Source of the DNA: Armigeres subalbatus
Taxonomy: Eukaryota; Arthropoda; Insecta; Diptera; Culicidae
Assembly (NCBI RefSeq): GCF_024139115.2
Contig: NC_085140.1
Span: forward strand, 30,801,806-30,865,805
Length of the DNA stretch: 64,000 bases
Direction of reading: 5' to 3'
The position numbers and the translations under genes are program-made. Shown here in pieces: positions 32,837 through 44,323 of the stretch (its first letter is position 1; every line of letters starts with the position of its first letter). The notes under the pieces were generated by a model. That model ran no database searches. It worked only from the letters and a program-made list of their open reading frames with translations, and was not told the DNA's origin.

Positions 32837-34940
32837 TTACCCAGCGAACGACTTCGAATGTTGACCACCGAGTACTTCCTCATCTTGATTGCCCATCGAT
32901 TTTTTGACGTACTGAAAACAAGATTTAGGATAATTAGACGTTTTGTCCATTACCAAGCCAAAGATGCGTTTTACTAACCAGTGGATTGAGCATAATTTCC
33001 TCTTCCATCTTAATAATTTGTTTATTCAGTGCCATCACGCGACTGATTTCCTGTTGCACCTTGTGGAACATATCCGGACTGTCGTACTTTTCCGGATCAT
33101 CCTTGAACACCACCATGCCGTCCTTTTGGTTGATCGAGGCAAATATTTCACCCGATTTGATCTGTACAAATCCAAGCAAAGTTATTCTAACACTTTGATG
33201 TAAAAAAAAAAATTATAATTACCATGTTGAGAATGTACTTCTCGGCTTCGGCTGGTCCCGACAGTTGCACCCGGCTTGCTACATCCGCCAACGACAAGGT
33301 GAGGAACGTCTTCGTGAGGCGTTGGATGTTTTTCTTGTACAGTGAGGAAATCACCTGTTTGACCAGGCCCATGTTCGTGTCGCGGATGAACGAGTCTCTG
33401 TACTTGTTGATCACATTCCGCACTTCGTCGCTGTTGGAACTGTTGTACGCGCTGGACAGATCGTGATAAGCGTGACTAAGCGGTTTCATAAACCGCGAAA
33501 TAACCTGGGAGGAGTACTTTGGAATTGGCACGACCTTCCCGTGCAGTATCAGCGAAATGAGAATGTACTTTTTGTACGATTCAAGCATGATGTGTGACAT
33601 GGCCAGCGCCGGTGTGGAAACGGCCACTTCGAAGAAGTACAGCGAACGTTCGAAGTTTTTTACCGCAGCATAGATCATTCCACCATAGTAGTAGTAGAGC
33701 AGGAAGTACTTCGTGTCGTGGTTAGTGTCTTCGGTTGTGGCAATGGACGCAATGTCCACGTCCAAGAAACGAAGAGCCGGACTGAATACTTTGGCGCTCA
33801 GGCACAACTGGCACAGATCGGCGTGGACAGGTGTGAGCTGGTTATCGCACAGTCGGATCTTCTCCACAGCTAACGATAGCACCTGAATTCCCTGGATGGT
33901 GTGTTGTTTGTTCTTAACCAGTGCCGACGTGAACTGGTGGCAGAGCTCGAAATCTGAAAGCAAGGTAGGTTAGTATTCAGTTAGAAAAGCAATTCGCCTG
34001 ACAGGTAAAAGATCAATCTGTTGGACAGTTGGACAGTTCGAGCCTGCCTATTTTAGTTGGATTGATAGCAAAACAATGTATCATTGAACCAATATCAAAG
34101 TATTTTGACTTGCTGCTAAAACAGACGCTGTAAGCCTCTGAATTTGCAATCTATTCAAAGTTGCATGTACATTTATATACGAGCTCAATACAGAAGTAGG
34201 TACATACAGAAATGTTTTGTCCTATCAGTGCGTGAAGTATTACGTTCAACACTTAATTGAAAATTAGAACCTTTGAGAAAATAATCAAACAAAAAAAAGC
34301 ATCTTATGAACATAAAAGTACACTTCGTTTAAACCAGGTTTTATTGTTTGGGTTAGCTCCTCTTATGAGTTAAACAAAATTAACCCTTATAAGTTATTAA
34401 GACTAAGGGCTATATCATATGATAGAGTGTAGCTTGATATCAAAGTACATTCATCTGAGTTTCTAAACTTATTACCAGATAAAGGGCTTTCTACAATCTA
34501 CTTACATGGTTGGGTAGCAAATCGGACCTGTTCTCCATTGCAAAGCGTAATAAATTCTCGGACTACTCGCAACACATTCTCCGTATCGTCGTGATTCTAC
34601 GAGTGGAAAAAATCATTACTATATCTCAACTAAAAGGCATATTTGAGCAAAATTTCTTACACTCGGTTCACTGAGTTTAACGACCAGCACAAATAGGACC
34701 CCTAAGGAGTGCTGCTGGATGTCCAATGTTTCCAGTACATTGTCCAAAATGTTTCCATTCTTGGCGAGTAGTTCTGTCGATTCCATTAGATACTCTACCA
34801 ACTCCCTAAAACTCCCTGCAAAGAATCAAATTACAAAAACTTTACCACTTTATCTCCCTCGGACAAACAAAAATCCACAACTTACCGGCATTGCTCATCG
34901 TCCGGACATGATTGACGTAATGCTCCAGCGGTGATGCCAT
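32837..34940 (-). CDS. CSN3: COP9 signalosome complex subunit 3 (CSN3), six exons
   Basis: The coding exons on the minus strand are 34886-34940, 34661-34815, 34506-34596, 33223-33953, 32979-33161 and 32837-32911. They give 429 aa (human CSN3 is about 423). All introns are GT-AG, 61-70 bp except the 552-bp intron 33954-34505, and all phases close. The protein opens [18 protein letters not shown]. It carries [40 protein letters not shown] and [19 protein letters not shown] (helical TPR-like repeats), then the PCI domain with [20 protein letters not shown] and [15 protein letters not shown], then [16 protein letters not shown] and a tail with [13 protein letters not shown]3 is a scaffold subunit of the COP9 signalosome, which removes NEDD8 from cullin-RING ligases in nucleus and cytoplasm. 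The identification rests on near-residue-level match to the family; the gene looks intact. Confidence 0.96.
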
Positions 34941-36866
34941 GATTCCCCACAATGCGCTATCTACTTCCTAGGACTACGGCGAAACTAAACGGATCCCGTC
35001 CTTCTTACGGAAACAAAAAAAAACTACCTACGAATCCCACCAACAAATGCAATAACCCCAGCGACTGGCCCCGTACTTCCGACTGTCAGCCGAAAAGCGA
35101 CGGAAAGAACAAAACAGCACCCGATGAAAACTATTTTCGCATAGCTCTCTCGGCACGGTAACACCACCGTCGTATGCTATTTTTACGCGTGAACACACTG
35201 GCGGTGCCAATTTCACCGAACGGACGCAATTTCACCTGCAAATTCCGGATTATTGTTTCGCACAACACACAACACTCTCTCGCGGAAGAAGGTGGAAAAG
35301 TGACATTCGAATCGAATGCGAAAATTCCCGTCGTCGAAGAGGCGGCCTTTCGGGTACACGATTGCACCACTACAGGTGCAAAAAATGCGTAATGTGTTGT
35401 GTTTGTGTTGCGAAGTTTGACACTGTGGGTGGGGTTAGCTCTCTGTTTCTCGGCGAAATCGGGTGACCAAAACATTTAAGCTTATTATTCGGGGCTGTTC
35501 AAAAATTACGTCCATGGTTTGATGCACTCAAAGGAAAACGCACATTGCTCATATATGCCACGCACTTAAAATGTGATCAGTTACTTTCACGCATGAAAAC
35601 TATGTGCAAAGCTAATGTATCATAGTCGATTCAGTCATGGTAAATTCTATGTGCAGTCGTTTTGGTTTATATGCTGCAGCTAATGATTTGTATTTTCTTC
35701 GGGCAAATGGATAGCATTAATAAAAGTATTGAAAACTAGTATTATGTTCTCTGCTTTACTCGGATCAGTACTTTGGAAAGTAATTGAACAAATCAATCGT
35801 TTTCTGAAAGATACCTGTTTGCACAAGTCATTATTTTATTATTTATCGTATTGGGGGGAAATTTTGGTATTATTTATAAATTAAATTAATGTAGGTTTTC
35901 CACTGGTATCGCTCATTTTCCCATCTGAAATAGGATCTGTTCGCTCGGTGAACACCTGTAGTTCTATTCAAGTTAAAAAAGTGACTATGATTGTAAACTC
36001 ATCCCGGATATTTGCTAGCAATGGTCGATCGCTTCTCAGTCATTTTCTGTCCCTCCTTCGACGGCAACAACAGCAAAGCTATTCATGTGGAATTACAATG
36101 GTTAACTGGAAGCATCGTGGCAGTCCAATTCTCTGCCCCTTTCTAGGACGGACCGAATGGAATCCTATTCAGCTGCAGGTAGTGGCACATATATGTAATA
36201 AGATTTAGTCTGCCATCGATTTCACATCAGAAAATAGATCAGGCATCCGGTTTTATATATGTCCTCAGCTAGATATTTAATATACCATCCTAAAATATTA
36301 AACATTGAATATTCTTATTTAGTTGAAAAAAATATCAACTATACAAAAACTTACGGTTATTTTTCATCAGCAGGCAGATGATGCCCGGCAAAAGGGTATG
36401 ATTCCGCCGGATGTCCACCGATCGTCTTTCCGTCATAACGATTGCGCGCTATCGTTCAGTCTGCAAATTAAAAACTTAGAAATGTCTGATAAAACTGGTT
36501 GTAGATAATAGCACAAACATAGTATACTATAACTAGTTGGCGATAATAGTTTAGCCGTTTAGCTAGCACGTTGCGTTGGAAACTAATTATGCTGAAATAA
36601 AAGTTCCACCAAGAGTTCCAGTTCCACTAAAATATATTATTCCCTCGATTATTCCCCTATGAAGATTGTTTTTAAAACATATGTGATTGTACTCCAAATC
36701 TATTTTACGCATAATGTAGTTCAAAAACACCATTAATGAACTTTATTATTCGCACATATTTTTTATAACACGCACATAAAATGGGATTTCATCATCATGA
36801 TCATGTTCTATGCGGCTTGTGCACATAGAATATATCAGTAGTTTGGTTTGAGTGTGGGGAAGGGTG
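34941..36866. other. Upstream region of CSN3 and intergenic DNA
   Basis: The 5' UTR and promoter of CSN3 should lie in about 34941-35480, which is GC-richer than its surroundings. I see no clear TATA box. The antisense and sense open frames here (for example 35131-35475) lack recognisable domains. From 35490 the sequence GGCTGTTCAAAAATTACGT resembles a MITE end. No gene is supported in 35500-36866. Confidence 0.45.
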
Positions 36867-36874
36867 GTCTATAC
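36867..36874. repeat. Target site duplication GTCTATAC, copy 1
   Basis: GTCTATAC immediately left of the MITE at 36875. The same 8 bp recurs at 37269-37276 and 37702-37709. Confidence 0.8.
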
Positions 36875-37268
36875 TAGAGGCCTTGATAAGAGAAACGCGG
36901 ATTGACATGTGCCGCCAATCGAACCGTCAAAAAACAGCAGCCAATCGAGCAAGAGACCTGTCAAGCAGCCAAAACATCGGCTCAAATACTGAAAAAGGCA
37001 TAATTCGATTTAACACCATTTATAAATGAACCAATTTTAAATGCATTTTTAATTTGTTTTGCAAATCAATGATAGATTATGAAATGCAATTGATTCATTT
37101 GTTGGATTTGATTGTCATGTGATGTGAACACATTAAATAGCGATATGTAAAATTTTACCTGGATTAATCATTTCTTCCTTTTTATGTGTTGTTCTTTGAT
37201 TAAGAAGATTGACTGCAGTGTTGGCAGAGCTACATTTTCTATCCGCATTTCTCTTATCAAGGCCTCTA
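36875..37268. mobile_element. 394-bp hAT-type MITE, TAGAGGCCTTGATAAGAG ends
   Basis: TAGAGGCCTTGATAAGAGAA then ACGCGGAT at the left is mirrored at the right by ATCCGCATTTCTCTTATCAA then GGCCTCTA, a terminal repeat of about 28 bp with one mismatch. GTCTATAC flanks both sides as an 8-bp duplication, the hAT signature. It is non-coding. Confidence 0.88.
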
Positions 37269-37276
37269 GTCTATAC
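37269..37276. repeat. Target site duplication GTCTATAC, shared middle copy
   Basis: This one 8-bp copy serves as the right duplication of the 36875 MITE and the left duplication of the 37277 MITE. Confidence 0.85.
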
Positions 37277-37701
37277 CTGAGACGAGACCTGCAAAGAGGA
37301 AAAAATGTAACTTCAGCTGCTGCCAGCCAACTGATGTCACGAACTGTCAGGTGCAACCAGCAGCTTTTTGAGTGAAAGTATTGGTATCCCAAATAAAATA
37401 TTCCACATCATTTTTGTTTTACCAAGACTTTTTTACTTTAACGAGTATTCCAAACCTTCCGTTTAGCTTGTTAATAATCAGTAATAAACCTGTGTTTTGT
37501 TCCCGGTATAAAAATCCTTATGAAAATGAATTAACTATTTCGTGAATTGGATACACTTTTATTGTGCTCAGAAGGGTCCACCTGGGGCTTAGGTGGAACA
37601 GTCAAGTAAACAGTTGAAACTCGATGGTCAACTGTGATGAAAAGAAGAACAAGTGTCAAAACAAGAGAAAAGAAGCAGCGTCTTTGCAGGTCTCGTCTCA
37701 G
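37277..37701. mobile_element. 425-bp hAT-type MITE, CTGAGACGAGACCTGC ends
   Basis: The 21 bp from CTGAGACGAGACCTGCAAAG are exactly mirrored by the last 21 bp (CTTTGCAGGTCTCGTCTCAG). The element is flanked by GTCTATAC at 37269-37276 and 37702-37709. Its ends are unrelated to those of the adjoining MITE. The interior includes a reading frame of 60 codons with no recognisable domain. Confidence 0.88.
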
Positions 37702-37709
37702 GTCTATAC
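37702..37709. repeat. Target site duplication GTCTATAC, copy 3
   Basis: Right-hand duplication of the 37277-37701 MITE. Confidence 0.8.
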
Positions 37710-37899
37710 TACAAAAAAATCAATATTTTATTATTCCGTGTATAGTAGAAAATCGAAAATTTGTTTTCAATAAAATGAAATATCTGCAGTTATCAGACGT
37801 CGCAACTCATTTCTGATTAGTGCGCATGATAGTACATCCATGCGTGCATGATGCGCACTACTAATGAAATATTTCAAATTGTCGCGACTCGCGTCGCAG

Positions 37900-39230
37900 T
37901 CCGGTTTGGTGCACTGAGCTTAATTCCCATCTAAATTTTATGTGCAACGCACATATATTTTTGCAATCAAGCTTTGCAAATATTTTTTATTGGTGTTGCA
38001 CATAAAACTTGAAATTTAGAAACCAATTAATTTTATGTGCAGCGCACCCGTAAAATAAATGCACACACAATGGGATTTCATTGGCTTTCCAATTATATTT
38101 TAAATGCAGCTGCAAATGTTATTCGTGTGGCGTGTTTGATACACCAAATGGAACCTTTTTGGTTTTGTTTGAATCATAAAATCAAATTTAAATAAAAAAC
38201 AAAATAACATGTTATATTTAATATTGTTTATTATCTCTTAGAAAGTGCATTGTGATTGCGATGCTCAAAAGTTATTCGCGATGCAAACGTTTCCAGATAT
38301 TGGCAATAGTAACAGTAACAAAAGCTGCTTGAGAGTAAAAATTGCCTTCGTCGTCAGGTTTAATTTGCAAATAACACCAAAAATTAAATAATATTTTCGA
38401 CCCGCACCCGCACCTCGCAGCACGTTCTCGGAAGCACCTCGGAAAGTTTGATGGTCCGTACGGTCCGTACGCTTGAGATGAGCCAATCTTAGAACGCTAC
38501 GTAATTTGTGAATGTGCCACCCATGGTTCGCCTATTCAAAACGCATCCAAAACACATTCATATTCAAAAACAAAATGAACGCCGTCAAGTTTTATTATGA
38601 TCATGATCAATCACCGCTTGCAAAGTTGCCACGGAAATTATGGCGGAAAGAACATGATGATTTATTCCCCACTATTGATGACGAAAAAACTCTTTCCGCC
38701 GCCGGAAAATTTTTGTTGTCGATCTTCTGGTGAAAAATTCTGGCACACTCGCTGGTACAGCGGAAGTTTTGGTGATGTTTACGACGTGTCGCGGCGTTGC
38801 GTTCATGAACACGTCCATGGCAGGAAATCGTACGAAGCTAGAAAAGAAAATGTATGAGAAGGAATTCTGTTTAATAAATTGATTTTACTTACATTATTTT
38901 GTAGCGAGAAGAATTTTTCAGCATACTGCCAACAGTCCACCATGTTGAAAAGAAAAAACTTTGGTGTGCGAGAAAGGCAAAAAGTATTGTATTGTTCGAT
39001 CTTGAATTTTATGTGCAAGTATTAATAGTTCTTAACTATGGATCATCGCACATAAAATTCATTGTTAGGCCAAATAGAACGTAAATAAATTAACTTTATA
39101 TTGTATATGAATAAGTATTAAATATCGTTGATGATTAATAAATTTTGAGTGCAGCACATAAAGTCGTGATGAAGTCAGTCGAAACTGTTTTATGTGACTC
39201 ACGCATATAAAATATAATGGTAAATTGATC
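37900..39230. repeat. Cluster of ATTTTATGTGC/GCACATAAAAT words
   Basis: The word ATTTTATGTGC or its inverse occurs near 37937, 37997, 38030, 39008 and 39043, with looser forms at 39155 and 39190 and outliers at 36773, 36815 and 35571. Several adjoin a GCGCAC or CAACGCAC word. The spacing is irregular and inverted pairs are common, as expected of nested ends of one MITE family. A short frame at 38512-38733 (FYYDHDQSPLAKLPRKLWRK) lies inside; I do not recognise it. Confidence 0.5.
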
Positions 39231-39302
39231 TCAGTGTATGGCATTTAAAAACTTGGTTGAAGTAAAAGAGCTTCCTGCAAAATTTATTGCGGTGACATAT
39301 AC

Positions 39303-40216
39303 CGTGGACCCTGATAATTTGAAAGGTACCTCATTCAAATTAACGGGGTTCATTTTAATTTGAACTTCTGGTTACTCTATTTGCATCAGAAAAACTCACC
39401 TCTGGCGTCCTATACTATCACAAGGGGTTTGACAATAGCCACCATGTCCACGGACGGTAGCTCATTACCGTCCGTTGTTATTGTACGAAAATAAACATCA
39501 TGTGTTTTGTTTACTATTTGTTTTGGTTAAATCTGAAAATTGTTTTCAAAATAATTTGCAAGATTTACATCATTGACCAAGGAATTATGTTATTTGATGA
39601 TAAAATATAATAAACTTACGAATTGGAGGGAATCTACAGGTAAAATCAAACGCTACACGAAATCATATTTTGTAACTTGTTCTCCCGCTCCGAATCAAAC
39701 AAAAGATATTATTATTGTTTATACTGTGACGAGCATCACAGTTGAAATGGTCCGGGGATGCAAATCGAACAACATTCATTAGTGAAAATGAAATGAAATA
39801 AATGGTGTGCTGAAAGATGTTTTAGGATTATATTTACATGCCCATAATAACTGGTATTATTTTTGACCAAATTGAAAAAGTGTAGCCAACAATATTTTGG
39901 ATAAAATCCAGTTGCTTGTAAAGGCACGATTCGGGAGAAGTACTTTTCAAAATGTATGCTGGACATATTCATGAAGATGTTCGCTACGCTGAGAAGCTTC
40001 TCTTGCCACGGGGCTGGGAAAACTAGTTTCTGGCTGCTCTCTTTGCTGGGTTGTTTTGATTCTGTATTCCGTTTCACGATGTTTCATTTTTCTTTTCTCG
40101 ATTCCACGTGTTAAATGACGTTTGAACCATTTTTAATTTGAACGATGTTCAAACGAACGGGTTCAAATTAAAAAGTGTTCAGATTAAAAGCGGTCATATT
40201 ACCGGGGGTCCACGGT
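39303..40216. mobile_element. 0.9-kb DNA element with TACCGTGGACCC ends
   Basis: The left end TACCGTGGACCCTGATAATT is followed by TTCAAATTAACGGGGTTC and TTTAATTTGAAC. The right side carries TTAATTTGAAC, GGGTTCAAATTAAAAAGTG, ATTACCGGGGGTCCACGGTA. Both the outer 12 bp and the inner TTTAATTTGAAC blocks are inverted. TA lies at each edge. Internal open frames, for example 39736-40077 minus, show no recognisable domain. A short hairpin CGGACGGTAG/CTACCGTCCG-like sits near 39452-39475. Confidence 0.65.
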
Positions 40217-40534
40217 ACTTTTTATTACATCAAAATGATCGTTGGAAAAATTCAAAACTTTTGTCAGTTGGGTTTTGCGAAATTCGGTTCCTTTGTGCTT
40301 CAAATCATCGGAGAGAGGTACTGAGAAGCGAAAATTTCAGTTCTACAATAGTTCAGTATTTAGAGCTTAATTCAAATTTGGGAAATAGTAGGTCCATGAA
40401 ATTTTGTAGGAACATTCCTTGATAAATTTCGAAGAGATTGTCAGTTGGGATAAGCGAAATTCGTTCCCAATTCCGAGTTATAGACATTTTAGTACGAAAA
40501 TAGCGCTCTACCGCGAGAGCTCTACCCTCAGACC

Positions 40535-40618
40535 TTAATGTTTTCGTACAGTAATATCACACCGTATAACCGTTTTTTGGTGGCAAATATTCAATTCATG
40601 TGGTTAACACGATGATAC
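40535..40618. repeat. 84-bp exact direct repeat, copy 1
   Basis: The 84 bp from TTAATGTTTTCGTACAGTAA to TTAACACGATGATAC are identical to 40921-41004. They include a SINE-related 3' part (GGTTAACACGATGATAC). Confidence 0.9.
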
Positions 40619-40920
40619 CAAGGGATGGGACGCTGAGCACAATGAGCCAAGCACACATTTGCATGTTTTGATTCACAAGTGTGGCACTCGGTGTGACACA
40701 CTTGGCACACTTTTGACATTTGAATGATCAGCACTTAAAATACTGGCAACCTTGCCAAAACTTGTTTTGACTTATTCTCAAACTAAAGAGGGGAAAGAAA
40801 GATTGACATTTCTTGTTACCATTCATTCTTCCATATGCAATAACAGAAAAACAAAACCACGGCAGCCGCAGCAGCAGCTGACGAGTCAGCCCAAGCTTTT
40901 ACTACTTCCTCTCCGTACAA

Positions 40921-41004
40921 TTAATGTTTTCGTACAGTAATATCACACCGTATAACCGTTTTTTGGTGGCAAATATTCAATTCATGTGGTTAACACGATG
41001 ATAC
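40921..41004. repeat. 84-bp exact direct repeat, copy 2
   Basis: Identical to 40535-40618, 386 bp away. Here it runs on without a break into the rest of the SINE. Confidence 0.9.
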
Positions 41005-41137
41005 TTTATGCCCAGCGTAATCGAGACAATCCAAACCAAAAATTGGCTGGACCGGCACCGGGAATCCAACCCAGCCACCCTCAGCATGGTCTTGCATTGA
41101 AGCTGCGCATTTTACCGCTAGACTAAGGAGGGGCTGG
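40985..41137 (-). mobile_element. Feilai-like SINE, 5' part
   Basis: On the minus strand the head reads CCCCTCCTTAGTCTAGCGGT then AAAATGCGCAGC, with a B box GGTTGGATTCCCGGTGCCGG. It continues through ATTACGCTGGGCATAAAGTA to ATCATCGTGTTAACC. The A and B boxes are slightly degenerate compared with 29868-30126. Confidence 0.7.
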
Positions 41138-41799
41138 GCCCCTTGGGTGTAAGAAACATATTAAATTGTGTGAATTGATAAAATTTAAAATGAATCGCTT
41201 GTATGATTGGTCTACTTTTTATTCCTTTACCTTAAACCACTATACATTGTTAACCCATCTTCCTACCCACCGTCGGAGTGGAAGCCGAAACTTCCGGATG
41301 CGAAAAGCAGTATCGTATTCCTAAATCTCTTGGATTGTAGTCACGATAACGAGCTAGTTCCGGATCGAAAGAACAACACAAAAGCCATAATAACTACCTA
41401 CATTGTTCGATTTCTCGACATCCGGAACTAATCCATTATCGCTGCTGCAATCCAGCCCATTGATATTCCCGATCCAGCTTTTTCCGAAGAGCACCAGTAT
41501 ACAAACTCTGTCCTGGATTCCGGTAAAGCATCATCCAACTCCAAAACACATCGAACGACACAAAACACAAATCGAAGCATTCGCGTGTTTGTGATTGATT
41601 TTTTCATCGCGCCAAAAAGTAACATGTCATGACATTTGAAAGTGTTGCCAGAATTTTCTGATTGTCAAAATGACAACCTGTCACACATAAGGTGAGGCAC
41701 AATTTATGGCACACTGCGGCACGAATCGTCACAAAAAAATAAAATGAACACAAATTGAATTGTGCTCAGCGACCCACCCCTTGGATTTTCGTCTTTGTA

Positions 41800-42214
41800 C
41801 AGTAGACGTTCGATAACTGCAAGTCATTTAACTGCAATGCTTTTTAACTGCAATTCGATAGTTGCAACAGTTTTGCAGTTATCGGACCGCTAAACTTCAA
41901 GCTGATGTCAAACTCAATGACAGCTGCATTGCGCTGCACATTTATATGGGGCACACACTTGTGGTATTCGTACCATGGTACAAGGCGACAAGAAAATAAC
42001 TTCAAGGCTATCTTTAATGAAGACAATAATTGGTATGGCACTCATTTCAAGATTTTTGTACCATGGTACGAATACCACAAGTGTGTCCCCGTATTAGATG
42101 CACTTTTATTGCATCTGACGTCGATTGACAACCGTTTGACGTCTAGAATGCGTTGCAGTTATCGAACGGCATTCGTTAACTGAAAAGTAAACATTTTGCA
42201 GTTATCGAACGGCT
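41800..42214. mobile_element. pogo-like MITE, CAGTAGACGTTCGATAACTG ends
   Basis: CAGTAGACGTTCGATAACTG then CAA starts right after TA (41798-41799). Copies of GCAGTTATCGAACGGC occur inverted near the right end (about 42150-42214). CAGT-type termini with a TA target suit the pogo/Tigger branch of Tc1/mariner. A smaller MITE is nested inside at 41948-42091. Confidence 0.7.
41948..42091. mobile_element. 144-bp MITE nested in the pogo-like MITE
   Basis: GGGGCACACACTTGTGGTAT then TCGTACCATGGTAC (41948-41981) is mirrored by GTACCATGGTACGAATACCA then CAAGTGTGTCCCC (42058-42091), with one indel. The loop is 76 bp. Confidence 0.8.
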
Positions 42215-42271
42215 ATATAGCGACTTCGTAAACACATTGAGAACTCAATGTGGCGTTGCTAAAAGTAGTCA

Positions 42272-42499
42272 TTTTTTTCTACAATGGCTTTACATTCCAA
42301 CTGAAACTTGGCTAGCTGCTCAACTTAGTACTCTATAAGCATTTCCTCAGTTATCAATTGAAAGCTTTTCTGTGCCCGTCATTGCATGAGTATGTATTTT
42401 GTGTGACAACTATGCTCAAGGAGCCCACTTGAAAACAACAGAATCGGGAATCCGGAGGGCAATTCTACGCTTTGCTCGTAAGGCTAGCTGGAGACCCGT
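42272..42499 (-). mobile_element. tRNA-derived SINE, second subfamily, degenerate
   Basis: On the minus strand it reads GGGTCTCCAGCTAGCCTTAC then GAGCAAAGCG at the head. The B-box region is decayed. The body includes ATGACGGGCACAGAAAAGCT and AGTTTCAGTTGGAATG. It matches 6604-6884 along its length. Confidence 0.65.
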
Positions 42500-44321
42500 C
42501 ATCAAAATTCTTTTAAAAAAATCACAAAGATCGCTTAGGAACTCCCGGAGAAATCTTCTAGGGATCCTATGATAAATTTCCAAAGCAAATCATGTTTAAA
42601 TGAATGACAGAAAAGAGAAACTTGCGGGAGATTTTCTGGCAGAACAACTTGAAGAACATACTGAACAATCACTCAAGCAACCTTCTGAGGGATTCCTGGA
42701 AGCACCTGGAAGACCTCCTCCTTAGAACAACTTGCTAAAGAAAAACAGTAAAATTTTCTTGTGCGAAAATCCATGAAAATTTCGGACTCTAGCGGGCGTC
42801 CGTGCGCATCGCTCCTCATCATACCAGATCCACTAGTATAATTACTTCTTCGCGGAGTTGAACTGAGGCTCTAGATAAAAAAAATGAATATTTATTTCCC
42901 TTGCTATTTTATTTACGCCGGAATTGTATTGAAAAAGAAAAGCAGATTTTCTGCAATTTTTTTTTAACTATACCAAAGTGACGTTGCACGAAATAGCAAC
43001 TCTGTATGGAAATTTACCCAACAAACAACGACAAGCTACAAACAAGCATCTAGGTTGAACTATTGTTTATTTGTAATCTTTGTAGCTGAATAAAATGGAT
43101 GCTGAATAATTTGCTAGACAGATTTCATTTCAGTATTTAATCTAACTAATATTCGACATGGCCTTTTTATTTGTTTACTACCTTTATTTGAAGTCGAACT
43201 CGAGGTCGAACTTACGTTTTCGTTTAATCACATTTCATCACATTGGGGAAGTTTAACAATGTACTGAACTAATGATTTTTAAAGTTCTCTGTTCGACTAT
43301 TGCGAGAAAAGAGAAAAATTCTAATTTTGCGGAGCAAAGAAGAAGAAGCAGACTGAGTGTCGGAAACTTCAAAATGGCATGCACTGTACGAAAAGTGTTG
43401 ATATTTCTTGATATCAAGAAGATTCGAGAAATCTAAAATGTTTCAAAATCATATAAATATATGACAAAATGCCTTTAAAGTACCATTAAACTTGATTAAA
43501 AAATATAGCAGCATGTAACACTCGTTTAAAGTAGCATATTCTCGTTGATTTTAATAATCAACATTCACACCGAAAAAATAAACCAAACATTTTTACCGTG
43601 CAACAAGTGATTTGACGTTTGCGGAACAGCTTTCCGACAGTCGACCGTCGGACCCCGGTTCGAATTTTTCAATCTTCTCGCAATATGAAGTGATGCTCTG
43701 AAAGGGTGGTCGAATTGAGTTTGAATAGTAAGTTAATAAGCAGGCATTAGACATCCTTCTTTACCTTTGTCCTTCTTAACCATTGGATTTCACATTTATC
43801 TGATCTATCGGACAGTGGGAAAAAACATGCTTTTTCAGTTTGAGAGAAAATCTGGATTCTAGATCTTTTAATTTATAGAAAAATAATGATTTATTTTCAA
43901 GACATGCTTTTTATTTTTGTGATTTATTAAACTGGCGGAGATTATAACGAACGAAACTGCCGGAGCAATAAAAAAATCATGCATTCATGCCAAACTAAAT
44001 TTACTAAAAGCCGGACATAACGCCTTTGAATAACATCGGAAGGTTATTGAATCTTTGATGTGTGGAATCTCAATATTATCGCATGGATGTTGATCTTTAT
44101 TGCTGCGAAATTGGAATAATCTTAGCATTTGACAATCATATCGCAACCGATTATCAAGAGATTCTGAGGAAGGCCGAATATACATTGATTTTATTTTCAT
44201 AAATCCATAAATAGCATTAGGGACGGATTTTATTTTATCGTTTATCGATATTATTTTTACGAATTTTTCCTAGTGTGCGATGGTTATGACTGGCTGAACA
44301 ATGGTTGAAATAAAAATCTTG
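42500..44321. other. Intergenic, no gene supported
   Basis: It begins with AAATCTTCTAGGGATCC-type degenerate repeats. A small palindrome TCCGACAGTCGACCGTCGGA lies at about 43635-43654, followed by a GGTTCGAA word like a pol III B box, with no convincing A box. The remainder is AT-rich single-copy-looking DNA. Confidence 0.4.
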
Positions 44322-44323
44322 TA

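Larger units (their letters stand above)
40618..41784. mobile_element. DNA element with CCAAGGGATGGGACGCTGAG ends
   Basis: CCAAGGGATGGGACGCTGAG then CACAAT at 40618 is mirrored at 41759-41784 by ATTGTGCTCAGCGACCCACC then CCTTGG. The span is about 1.17 kb. It contains the second copy of the 84-bp repeat and a tRNA-derived SINE. TGTGACA-type words (TGGCACACTT, GGCACACTGCGGCAC) lie subterminally. No transposase is present and the target duplication is unclear. Confidence 0.65.

Noticed and set aside
35131..35475. 114-codon minus-strand frame upstream of CSN3
   Set aside because: No domain and no splice connection to CSN3; more likely promoter or 5' UTR sequence.
38512..38733. 73-codon frame with FYYDHDQSPLAKLP, faintly like a glutathione transferase start
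   Set aside because: The match is limited to a few residues, the frame ends early and the area is full of repeats.
39736..40077. 113-codon minus-strand frame inside a DNA element
   Set aside because: No transposase motif; the translation is not recognisable.
43635..43670. Palindrome plus GGTTCGAA as a possible tRNA or SINE head
   Set aside because: No A box and no related copy in the window.
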